Of a DNA stretch of 64,000 nt, positions 57,502 through 64,000 are shown piece by piece; positions within the stretch are counted from its first letter, which is position 1, and each line of letters begins with the position of its first letter. Origin of the DNA: Streptomyces sp. CBMA291 (GTDB taxonomy: Bacteria; Actinomycetota; Actinomycetes; Streptomycetales; Streptomycetaceae); the NCBI RefSeq assembly GCF_014596525.1, contig NZ_MSJP01000034.1, positions 1-64,000 on the forward strand, read 5' to 3'. The notes below the pieces were generated by a model. It did not search any database, was not told the origin of the DNA, and saw nothing but the letters and a program-made list of their open reading frames with translations. A program made the translations under genes and the position numbers.

Positions 57502-58287
57502 CTAGACGGTGTTCGTCGGGGCGTGGGTGTACGGGGTGGTGGTCGTCAGGGCCTGGAAGCCCAGGCTCCGCAGGATCGGTCTGCTTGTGTCGGCCGCGTC
57601 GACCTGGACATACCGATGGCCGTGCGCGGCGGCGATCCGGGCTCGGTGGCAGACGAGCGCGCGGTAGAGGCCACGGCCGCGCCAGCCCTCGACGGTGCCG
57701 CCGCCCCACAGGCCCGCGAAGTCGGTGCCGGGGTGGAGTTCGAGGCGGGCGGCGCTGACGGGTTCGCCGTCGGCGAGGGCGACGACGGCGGGCACGGCCC
57801 CGGGTTCGGCGCCGAGCCGTTCCAGGAGTCGCACTCCGATGGCGGTGCTGTCGGTGCCGAAGGCCCGCGCGTGGACCTCCACGACCTGCCGCACTCCGGA
57901 CTCGTCGGTGACCGCGCGGAGTTCGACACCGTCGGGAAGCGAGAGGTCCGGGAGGGTGGTGGCCTCGGCGACCATCAGGGTCTCGGGGTCCTCGGCGGTG
58001 AAGCCTGCCGCGAGGAGCCGGTCTCCGAGGTCGGCGGGGGTGTCGTGGGCGTACAGCTTCCACTCGAAGGGCAGTCCCTCCGCGCGGTAGTGCGCGATCT
58101 GCGCGGCGATGGCACGGTCCGCGGTGCGGGGGTCGAGGCCGGACCAGAGCACACCGTTCCAGGCGTGCTCCGGCCCGGTCTGGCGTACGACGCCTTCGAC
58201 GTGCTCGATCCGGCAGCCGGGGCCGTCGGGGCGGGCGCCCCGGCGCAGCTGCCGGTCGTACAGGTCGCGGAGATGCCAAGGGTCCAT
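57502..58287 (-). CDS. GNAT-family acetyltransferase with N-terminal extra domain
   Basis: A 261-residue protein. The C-terminal half (about 110-255) is the GNAT domain with GGGTVEGWRGRGLYRALVCH as the acetyl-CoA loop and the strand YVQVDAADTSRPILRSLGF. The N-terminal half (WHLRDLYDRQLRRGARPDGP) is a common extension in actinobacterial homologues and may form a second, inactive GNAT lobe. Substrate unknown. ATG 58287 was preferred to GTG 58296. It follows the P450 operon by 54 bases on the same strand. Confidence 0.85.
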   Translation of the reverse strand: MDPWHLRDLYDRQLRRGARPDGPGCRIEHVEGVVRQTGPEHAWNGVLWSGLDPRTADRAIAAQIAHYRAEGLPFEWKLYAHDTPADLGDRLLAAGFTAEDPETLMVAEATTLPDLSLPDGVELRAVTDESGVRQVVEVHARAFGTDSTAIGVRLLERLGAEPGAVPAVVALADGEPVSAARLELHPGTDFAGLWGGGTVEGWRGRGLYRALVCHRARIAAAHGHRYVQVDAADTSRPILRSLGFQALTTTTPYTHAPTNTV

Positions 58288-58341
58288 GCCGGTCACTTCA
58301 GCAGCCGGGGCCAGGGCTCGGCAACGGGTTTCGGCCTGGCC

Positions 58342-59733
58342 TCACCAGGTGACGGGCAGGGTGACGGGGCCTCTGTTGACGGTGCCGGTGCGCCAGACGA
58401 TCTGCTCGGGCGGCACGGCCGTGGCGAGGCCGGGGAATCGGTCGAGCAGGGTTTCCAGTATCACTTCCGCCTCCATGCGGGCGAGTTGGGCTCCGGCGCA
58501 GTAGTGGACGCCGTGCCCGAAGGCGAGATGCGGGGCCTCGTTCCGTTCGAGGTCGAGCCGGTCGGGGTCGGTGAACACGGTGGGGTCCCGGTTGGCGGCG
58601 GGGTAGAAGACGTAGACCGCCTCGCCTTCGCGGATGGTGACGCCGCCGACCTCGATGTCGGCGGTGGCGATCCGGGGCATGCCGACGCCGTTGCGCTGGG
58701 GGATGTAGCGGAGGAGTTCGTCGATGGCGAGGGAGAGACGGTCGGGTTCGGCGCGCAGCCGGGCGGTCTGTTCCGGGTGGGTGAGGAGGACGTAGACCAT
58801 GGTGGCGACGATGTTGCGGACGGCGTCGAGCCCGTTGAGAGTGAGCATGACGGCCGCCGAGATCATTTCCTGGGTGCTGAGTTCCCCGTCCTCGCGGGCT
58901 CCGGCGAGTTCGCTGAGCAGGTCGTCGCCCGGCTCGGTGGAGCGGCGGCGGGCGAGGTCGGCGAAGTAGGCGACGATCTCCTTCTTGACCGCTTCCCCTT
59001 TGGCCTCGGTGGTGTCGCTGGACATGAGGCCGGCGCGCCACCGCTCGACCTGGGAGAGGTCGGCGGGCGGGATGCCGAGGAGCCCGACGACGACGGACGA
59101 GGAGAGCGGGCCGATGAAGGATTCGGCGAGGTCGGTGGGCGGGCCCGCCTCGGCGGTGCGGCGGGCGAGGTCGGCGGCCCGCTCCCGGGTGTGCTCCCGC
59201 AGTCCGCGCATGCGGCGGCGGCCGAAGGTGGGGGCGATCAGTCTGCGCAGGCGGGTGTGGTCGGGCGGGTCGGCGCGGCCGACGCCGCCGGCCGGGGCGA
59301 TGTTGTGCGGGGTCATGCTGGTGATGGGCCGGCCGACGGTGAGGGCGCGGCTCATCCGGGGGTCTGAGGCGATCTGCTTGACGTCCTCGTAGCGGGTGAC
59401 CAGCCAGGCGTCGCCCTCGCCGTGCCGGAGGCGGATCCGGGCGACCGGCTCCTCGTGCAGCAGCCGGTGGGGCAGCGGGTCGAACTCCGCGCCGACGAGG
59501 GGGCCGACGATCCAGTCGTGGACGGGGTGCCCGGGGACGGACCGCCCGGGGTGGGCCTGTCCGTGTGCGGTCTGTCCGTGTGCGGTCTGCTCATGCGCGG
59601 GCTCCGGGTCCGCGGGCTCTGCGTGCGCGGTCTGCTCGCGGGCGGCTTGTTCGCGGACGGGCCCCTCGTGGACGGGTCGCTCGCGGACGGGCCCTTCGTG
59701 GACTGCCGGGCCGCGGTCGTCGGGCGGGGTCAT
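58342..59733 (-). CDS. Cytochrome P450 with repeat-rich N-terminal tail
   Basis: A 463-residue P450, about 60 residues longer than usual because residues 8-65 are degenerate repeats such as EGPVRERPVHEGPVREQ and EQTAHGQTAHGQ. The heme loop FGHGVHYCAG and ExxR (DELLRYI) are intact. The I-helix reads LNGLDAVRN where AGxxT is expected, so the oxygen-activating threonine is replaced. Such enzymes may use substrate hydroxyls for catalysis or do unusual chemistry. Its start overlaps the cupin stop (ATGA). It is paralogous to the P450 at 60334, so the two probably act in one pathway. Confidence 0.9.
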   Translation of the reverse strand: MTPPDDRGPAVHEGPVRERPVHEGPVREQAAREQTAHAEPADPEPAHEQTAHGQTAHGQAHPGRSVPGHPVHDWIVGPLVGAEFDPLPHRLLHEEPVARIRLRHGEGDAWLVTRYEDVKQIASDPRMSRALTVGRPITSMTPHNIAPAGGVGRADPPDHTRLRRLIAPTFGRRRMRGLREHTRERAADLARRTAEAGPPTDLAESFIGPLSSSVVVGLLGIPPADLSQVERWRAGLMSSDTTEAKGEAVKKEIVAYFADLARRRSTEPGDDLLSELAGAREDGELSTQEMISAAVMLTLNGLDAVRNIVATMVYVLLTHPEQTARLRAEPDRLSLAIDELLRYIPQRNGVGMPRIATADIEVGGVTIREGEAVYVFYPAANRDPTVFTDPDRLDLERNEAPHLAFGHGVHYCAGAQLARMEAEVILETLLDRFPGLATAVPPEQIVWRTGTVNRGPVTLPVTW

Positions 59734-60317
59734 GACACGACCGCCTTCGTCGAGGGGGCCGGGGGCGCGTCACTCCGGCCCGCGTCGTGCCGGAGCGGGG
59801 TGATCTGTTCGATGTCGTAGCGGACGCGGAGTGCCTCGATGGCCGCGTGGTCGACCTCTCCGCCGGAGCCGAGAATGTCCATGAGTTCCTCGAAGTAGCG
59901 CTCGTGGTCGGGGGGCGGTGAGGCCTGGAACAGCATGCGGACGGGGTCGCCCGTGGGGTTGGCGAAGGCGTGCGGGCAGCCCGGCGGGACGAGGATGAGG
60001 GTGCCGGGGGTGGCGCGCACGGCCCGCTGCCCGGAGCCGGACTCCCACTCCCGCCAGCTGTCCTTGGTACGGACGAGCGGCTCGAAGGCGAGGACGTCCA
60101 GCTCGCCTTCCAGAAGGTAGAAAAGCTCCTCGCTGCGTCCGTGCGCGTGGGCGCCGACGTCGAAGCCGGGAGGGACGAGCACTTCGAAGGTGGAGGCGGT
60201 ACGGGTGTGCTCGCCTGTCACCTTGAAGGTGACGTGCTGGGCGGCCGTCTTCAGGGTCTTGCCGTGGCCGGGCGGCACGATGAGGCCGCTGCCCGGTCCG
60301 ATCGCGGTGGCTGTCAC
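59730..60317 (-). CDS. Cupin-domain protein
   Basis: A 195-residue single-cupin protein. The metal-binding motif is visible as GAHAHGRSEELFYLLEGELDV (H-x-H ... E) and the second as PPGCPHAFANPTG (with the third histidine). It may be a small dioxygenase, isomerase or cyclase, or bind a pathway intermediate. It lies between two P450 genes with a 16-base gap on one side and 4-base overlap on the other, so all three are one operon. The start codon is GTG. Confidence 0.88.
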   Translation of the reverse strand: MTATAIGPGSGLIVPPGHGKTLKTAAQHVTFKVTGEHTRTASTFEVLVPPGFDVGAHAHGRSEELFYLLEGELDVLAFEPLVRTKDSWREWESGSGQRAVRATPGTLILVPPGCPHAFANPTGDPVRMLFQASPPPDHERYFEELMDILGSGGEVDHAAIEALRVRYDIEQITPLRHDAGRSDAPPAPSTKAVVS

Positions 60318-60333
60318 GGGGTGCGGATTCCTT

Positions 60334-61557
60334 TCACCAGGCGACCGGGAGGGTTTCGGGTCCTCGGATGAGGGCTCCGCGCTGCCAGTGGAGCTGATCG
60401 TCCGGGACGGCGAGCCGCAGGTTCGGGAAGCGGTTCCACAGGGACTCGACGAGGATCTCGGACTCGATGCGGGCGAGAGTGGAACCGGGACAGTAGTGGG
60501 GGCCGTGTCCGAAGGCGACGTGCGGGTTGTAGCCGCGGTCGAAGTCGATCCGGTCGGGGTCGGGGAAGACGTCGGGGTCGCGGTTGGCGGTCAGATAGGA
60601 GACGTAGACCGGCTCGCCCTCGGGGATGGTGACCCCGCCGACCTCGACGTCCTCCAGGGCGATCCGGGAGAGCCCGACGGCGTTGCGGTGCGGGATGTAG
60701 CGGAGGAGTTCGTCGACGGCTTGGGGCACGAGTTCGGGTTCGGCGCGCAGCCGGGCCAGATGCTCGGGATGGGTGAGCAGCGCGTAGACCATGTTGGCGC
60801 TGTTGTTGCGGACGGCGTGGGCGCCGCCGATCTGGATGAGGACGGCGAGCCCGACGGCCTCGTGTTCGGTGAGGGTCTCGTCGTCGACCGCGTCGGCGAG
60901 GACGGCGGCGAGGGTTTCCTTGCCGGTGCCGTGGTTGCGGCCGACGAGTTCGGTGAAGTAGCGGCCCATCTCGGCCTTGGCCTGCTCGCTGGCCTCGCGT
61001 CCGGCGCCGGCCGAGATGATCGTGTCGGACCAGTGGGCCATCAGGGGCTGGTCGCCCTCGGGAACGCCCATGAGTTCGCTGACCATGGCGAGCGGGAACG
61101 GCCGGTTGACCATCGCCATCAGGTCCACGGGGGCGCCCTGTTCCTCGACCCGGTCGAGAAGTCGGTCCATGACGTCCTGGGCGTGGTCGCGCAGGGCACG
61201 CAGGGCGCGGGCGCTGAAGGCGCGGGCGACGACGCGCCGCATCCGGGTGTGGTCGGGTGGGTCGGCGAAGCCGACGGCGCCTTCCATCGGGATGAAGTGC
61301 GGGGCGACGCGGGTGATGGAGCGGCCCCACACGGCCTGGCGGCTGAAGCGCGGGTCGACGGAGACGAACTTGACGTCCTCGTACCGGGTGACGAGCCAGG
61401 CGTGGCCCTCGCCGTGCGGCAGCCGGACCCGGGTGACGGGGTCCTCGTGCAGCAGTTTGGCGAGCAGCGGGTCGAAGTCGAGCCCGGTGAGGTCGGGTAC
61501 GGCCCAGAAGTGGACGCGGGGGGTGTCGGCGGGGCCGGGGACGTGTGTGTCGAGCAT
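60334..61557 (-). CDS. Cytochrome P450
   Basis: A 407-residue P450 of standard soluble bacterial length. Heme loop FGHGPHYCPG and ExxR (DELLRYI) are intact. The I-helix reads IGGAHAVRNN, so both the acidic residue and the threonine of AGGxET are changed, as in the sister P450. The two share RYEDVK, FADPPDHTR-like and GVTIxEGExVYV segments and are clear paralogues. First gene of the P450-cupin-P450 operon. ATG 61557 has only a weak AGGG about 11 bases upstream. Redox partners are not encoded here. Confidence 0.9.
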   Translation of the reverse strand: MLDTHVPGPADTPRVHFWAVPDLTGLDFDPLLAKLLHEDPVTRVRLPHGEGHAWLVTRYEDVKFVSVDPRFSRQAVWGRSITRVAPHFIPMEGAVGFADPPDHTRMRRVVARAFSARALRALRDHAQDVMDRLLDRVEEQGAPVDLMAMVNRPFPLAMVSELMGVPEGDQPLMAHWSDTIISAGAGREASEQAKAEMGRYFTELVGRNHGTGKETLAAVLADAVDDETLTEHEAVGLAVLIQIGGAHAVRNNSANMVYALLTHPEHLARLRAEPELVPQAVDELLRYIPHRNAVGLSRIALEDVEVGGVTIPEGEPVYVSYLTANRDPDVFPDPDRIDFDRGYNPHVAFGHGPHYCPGSTLARIESEILVESLWNRFPNLRLAVPDDQLHWQRGALIRGPETLPVAW

Positions 61558-61785
61558 GAGGGGGGACCCTGTCTCCGTGGTTGGGGGCGTTCCAGGCCTT
61601 CCCCCGGCCTCTCGCGCCGACGCCCGCCCCGCCCGGAAAGCACACAAAGGTGTGATCCGGGGGTGAACTTCACCGGCCGCACGGGTGTTCGCGCGCCCCT
61701 GTCAGGGTTCCGAGGCCGCGGATCAGGGTCGCGACCCCTTGCCAGCCCCCCGGTGACTCCGGATTTACTGGCCATCAGCGGATCT

Positions 61786-61799
61786 ACCGAATGATCGGT
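61786..61799. promoter_or_regulatory. Palindrome upstream of the PaaK-like gene, PaaR-like core
   Basis: ACCGA-ATGA-TCGGT lies 33-46 bases before the PaaK-like start. The ACCG-N6-CGGT core is that described for PaaR, the TetR-type repressor of phenylacetate genes in Corynebacterium; the outer bases do not match. It may also act on the divergent P450 operon. Confidence 0.45.
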
Positions 61800-61831
61800 C
61801 GTCCGTTTGGTGACGGTGAAGGAGAGACGTG

Positions 61832-63121
61832 ATGACGGATGTACGGGACGAAGGCGAGCGGCTCGGACGCGAGGAGCTGGCCGCCCTTCAGCTGGAGCGG
61901 CTGCGCGCGACCCTGCGCCACTGCTATGCGAACGTGGACTTCCACCGGCGGGCCTTCGACGCCGCCGGGGTCACGCCCGACGACTGCCGTACCCTCGCCG
62001 ATCTGGCCCGGTTCCCCTTCACGACCAAGGCGGACCTCCGCGACCACTACCCCTTCGGGATGTTCGCCGTCGACCAGTCCCGCGTCCGGCGCCTGCACGC
62101 CTCCAGCGGGACCACCGGCAGGCCCACCGTCGTCGGCTACACGCGGGGCGACCTCGACATGTGGGCCGACATGGTGGCCCGCTCCCTGCGTGCCGCAGGC
62201 GCCCGTCCCGGACACAAGGTCCACGTGGCCTACGGCTACGGCCTGTTCACCGGAGGGCTCGGTGCCCACTACGGCGCGGAGCGCCTCGGCTGTACGGTGA
62301 TTCCCGCCTCGGGCGGTATGACGGCCCGGCAGGTGCAGCTGATCCAGGACTTCCGACCGGAGATCATCATGGTCACCCCCTCGTACATGCTGACCCTCCT
62401 CGACGAGTTCGAGCGGCAGGGTGTGGACCCCCGGTCGACCTCCCTGCGCGTGGGCGTCTTCGGGGCCGAGCCGTGGACGGAGGCGATGCGGCGGGAGATC
62501 GAGGAGGCGTTCGCGATCGACGCGGTCGACATATACGGCCTGTCGGAGGTCATCGGTCCCGGTGTGGCGCAGGAGTGCGTCGAGACCAAGGACGGGCTGC
62601 ACATCTGGGAGGACCACTTCTACCCGGAGGTCGTGGACCCCTTCACCGGCGAGGTGCTGCCCGACGGGGAGAAGGGTGAGCTGGTCTTCACCTCGCTCAC
62701 CAAGGAGGCCATGCCGGTCGTCCGCTACCGGACCCGGGACCTCACCCGGCTGCTGCCGGGGACGGCGCGGAACTTCCGGCGGATGGAGAAGGTCACCGGG
62801 CGCAGCGACGACATGATCATTCTGCGCGGGGTGAATCTCTACCCCACAGAGATCGAGGAGATCGTGCTGGGCGTCCCGGGAGTGGCCCCGCACTTCCAGC
62901 TGCGGCTGACGCGGGAGGGACGCCTCGACGCGCTCACGGTGCGGGCCGAGGCCCGTCCGGACGCGACGGGTGCGGAGCGGGCGGAGGCGGCGCGGGCGAT
63001 CGCGGCGGCGGTCAAGGACGTCATCGGGGTGTCCGTCGGGGTCGAGGTGGTCGATCCCGAAACGCTGGAGCGTTCGGTCGGCAAGATCAAGCGGATCGTG
63101 GACCTGCGGAAGGAGGGGTGA
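61832..63121 (+). CDS. Phenylacetate-CoA ligase (PaaK-like)
   Basis: A 429-residue ANL-family ligase of the PaaK type, normal in length. The P-loop HASSGTTGRPTVVGYT (about 90-105), YGLSEVIGPGVAQEC and the C-terminal VTGRSDDMIILRGVNLYP with IEEIV are all PaaK-like. The final lysine lies in SVGKIKR. It activates phenylacetate or another aryl acid with ATP and CoA. The rest of the paa pathway is absent nearby, so supply of an aryl-CoA to another pathway is possible. ATG 61832 has GAAGGAGAG 5-6 bases upstream; GTG 61829 is less likely. Confidence 0.88.
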   Translation: MTDVRDEGERLGREELAALQLERLRATLRHCYANVDFHRRAFDAAGVTPDDCRTLADLARFPFTTKADLRDHYPFGMFAVDQSRVRRLHASSGTTGRPTVVGYTRGDLDMWADMVARSLRAAGARPGHKVHVAYGYGLFTGGLGAHYGAERLGCTVIPASGGMTARQVQLIQDFRPEIIMVTPSYMLTLLDEFERQGVDPRSTSLRVGVFGAEPWTEAMRREIEEAFAIDAVDIYGLSEVIGPGVAQECVETKDGLHIWEDHFYPEVVDPFTGEVLPDGEKGELVFTSLTKEAMPVVRYRTRDLTRLLPGTARNFRRMEKVTGRSDDMIILRGVNLYPTEIEEIVLGVPGVAPHFQLRLTREGRLDALTVRAEARPDATGAERAEAARAIAAAVKDVIGVSVGVEVVDPETLERSVGKIKRIVDLRKEG

Positions 63122-63188
63122 GATGACGGCGGGCGCATGCCGGAGGGCGGTCGCCCGGGGGGCGGGCCCCCGGGCGGTGGCGGGGTGG

Positions 63189-64000
63189 TCAGACCGGTGG
63201 CCTGGGGGCGAAGCGGTCCCGGAGGTCGCGTTTGAGGATCTTGCCGCTCGCGTTGCGGGGCAGTTCGGGAAGGAAGTGGACGCGCTTCGGGGCCTTGAAG
63301 CCGGCGAGCTTCTCCCGGGCGTGGGCGAGGAGTTCCGCCTCGGTGACCTCGCCGCGCGGGACGACCACCGCCGTGACCGCCTCGATCCAGCGCTCGTCGG
63401 GCAGCCCGATGACCGCCGCCTCGGCGACGCCCGGGTGGGTGTAGAGCGCGTCCTCAACCTGTCGGGAGGCGACCAGCACTCCCCCGGAGTTGATGACGTC
63501 CTTCACCCGGTCGACGATGGTGAGGTAGCCCTCGGCGTCCCGGACGGCGAGGTCGCCGGAGTGGAACCAGCCGGCCCGGAAGGCCGCCTCGGTCTCCTCG
63601 GGTTTGCGCCAGTAGCCCTCGCAGAGCTGTGGGGAGCGGTAGACGATCTCGCCGGGCGTCCCGTCGGGGACGTCCTCGCCTTCCTCGTCGACGACCCTGG
63701 CCTCGACGTGCCGGACGGGACGCCCGCAGGAGTCCATCCGGCCCTCGTGTTCGTCGGGGCCGAGGACGGTGGCGAGCGGGCCGATCTCGGACTGGCCGAA
63801 GCAGTTGAAGAACCGCAGCCCGGGAAGGCGCGCGCGGAGCCGTTCCAGCACGGGTACGGGCATGATCGAGGCGCCGTAGTAGGCCTTGCGCAGCGCGGAC
63901 AGGTCGCGCTCCGCGAAACCAGGGTGTCCCGCGAGGGCGATCCAGACGGTCGGCGGGGCGAAGAAGCTGTCGGCGCGGCCCGCCTCGACCAGGTCGAAGA
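63189..64000 (-). CDS. Acyl-CoA synthetase (AMP-dependent), C-terminal part
   Basis: Runs off the right edge; about 270 C-terminal residues are visible. Motifs: FFNCFGQSEIGPLATVL (acyl/AMP pocket), GWFHSGDLAVRDAEGYLTIV, DRVKDVINSGGVLVASRQVE (hinge and C-terminal domain) and the catalytic lysine in NASGKILKRDLRDRF. It is a fatty-acyl or aryl CoA ligase of the FadD group, distinct from the PaaK-like gene it converges with. Pathway unknown. Confidence 0.85.
   Translation of the reverse strand, partial: FDLVEAGRADSFFAPPTVWIALAGHPGFAERDLSALRKAYYGASIMPVPVLERLRARLPGLRFFNCFGQSEIGPLATVLGPDEHEGRMDSCGRPVRHVEARVVDEEGEDVPDGTPGEIVYRSPQLCEGYWRKPEETEAAFRAGWFHSGDLAVRDAEGYLTIVDRVKDVINSGGVLVASRQVEDALYTHPGVAEAAVIGLPDERWIEAVTAVVVPRGEVTEAELLAHAREKLAGFKAPKRVHFLPELPRNASGKILKRDLRDRFAPRPPV

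Noticed and set aside
61832..63121. Start of a phenylacetate degradation (paa) operon
   Set aside because: No paaABCDE, paaG or paaZ genes are present; the neighbours are P450s, a cupin and another CoA ligase.

Overview
The window is chromosomal DNA from a high-GC actinomycete, almost certainly Streptomyces. Evidence for this: GC content by eye is above 70%, third codon positions are nearly all G or C, GTG starts are frequent and one TTG start is well supported, TTA codons are rare (three found), and typical Streptomyces genes are present (geosmin synthase, NsdB-like regulator, PP2C phosphatase, SPW-repeat protein). No rRNA, tRNA, IS element or CRISPR array was seen.

1-24 kb holds mostly dispersed housekeeping and accessory genes: an exported cholesterol oxidase; an L-asparaginase divergent from a Lrp/AsnC regulator; a secreted endonuclease I; a SulP transporter; a two-gene von Willebrand A membrane operon; an ABC ATPase divergent from a FadR-type regulator; a two-subunit molybdenum hydroxylase with a Tat signal; and OsmC, RraA, DinB, SPW, DUF805 and PfkB proteins. 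24-41 kb holds a secreted M1 peptidase whose signal peptide looks frameshifted, a PAS-PP2C phosphatase, an NsdB-like regulator divergent from an APH-type kinase, a secreted amidase, geosmin synthase and a very large AAA/LuxR-type regulator with a degenerate HTH.

41-47.2 kb is a lipid block whose gene order and sizes match the mycobacterial sterol side-chain genes: Ltp3-like and Ltp4-like thiolase homologues lacking the usual nucleophilic cysteine, their tandem OB-fold (DUF35) partner, an EchA19-like hydratase and a FadD19-like acyl-CoA synthetase. Near-consensus KstR-type boxes occur at the cholesterol oxidase promoter and in the fadD/echA intergenic region, suggesting the two sterol loci share control.

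47.4-56.4 kb is the most unusual part. One strand carries a NodS-like methyltransferase, a NodA-like N-acyltransferase, a WD40 double propeller, a processive family-2 glycosyltransferase (NodC-like role), a second GT-A-like protein, a PIG-L deacetylase (NodB-like role), a GTP cyclohydrolase II and an MFS exporter. The last six genes overlap by 4-11 bp. The set looks able to build an N-acylated, N-methylated amino sugar, with a GTP-derived pyrimidine as a possible second building block. The WD40 plus GTP cyclohydrolase II pair also recalls toxoflavin-type clusters. I know of no described system with this combination.

56.5-64 kb carries a CxxC/pentapeptide-repeat protein, a GNAT enzyme, a P450-cupin-P450 operon whose P450s lack the conserved I-helix threonine, a PaaK-like ligase behind a PaaR-like palindrome, and a partial acyl-CoA ligase at the right edge. 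Short degenerate tandem repeats recur across the window, both between genes and inside low-complexity protein tails.
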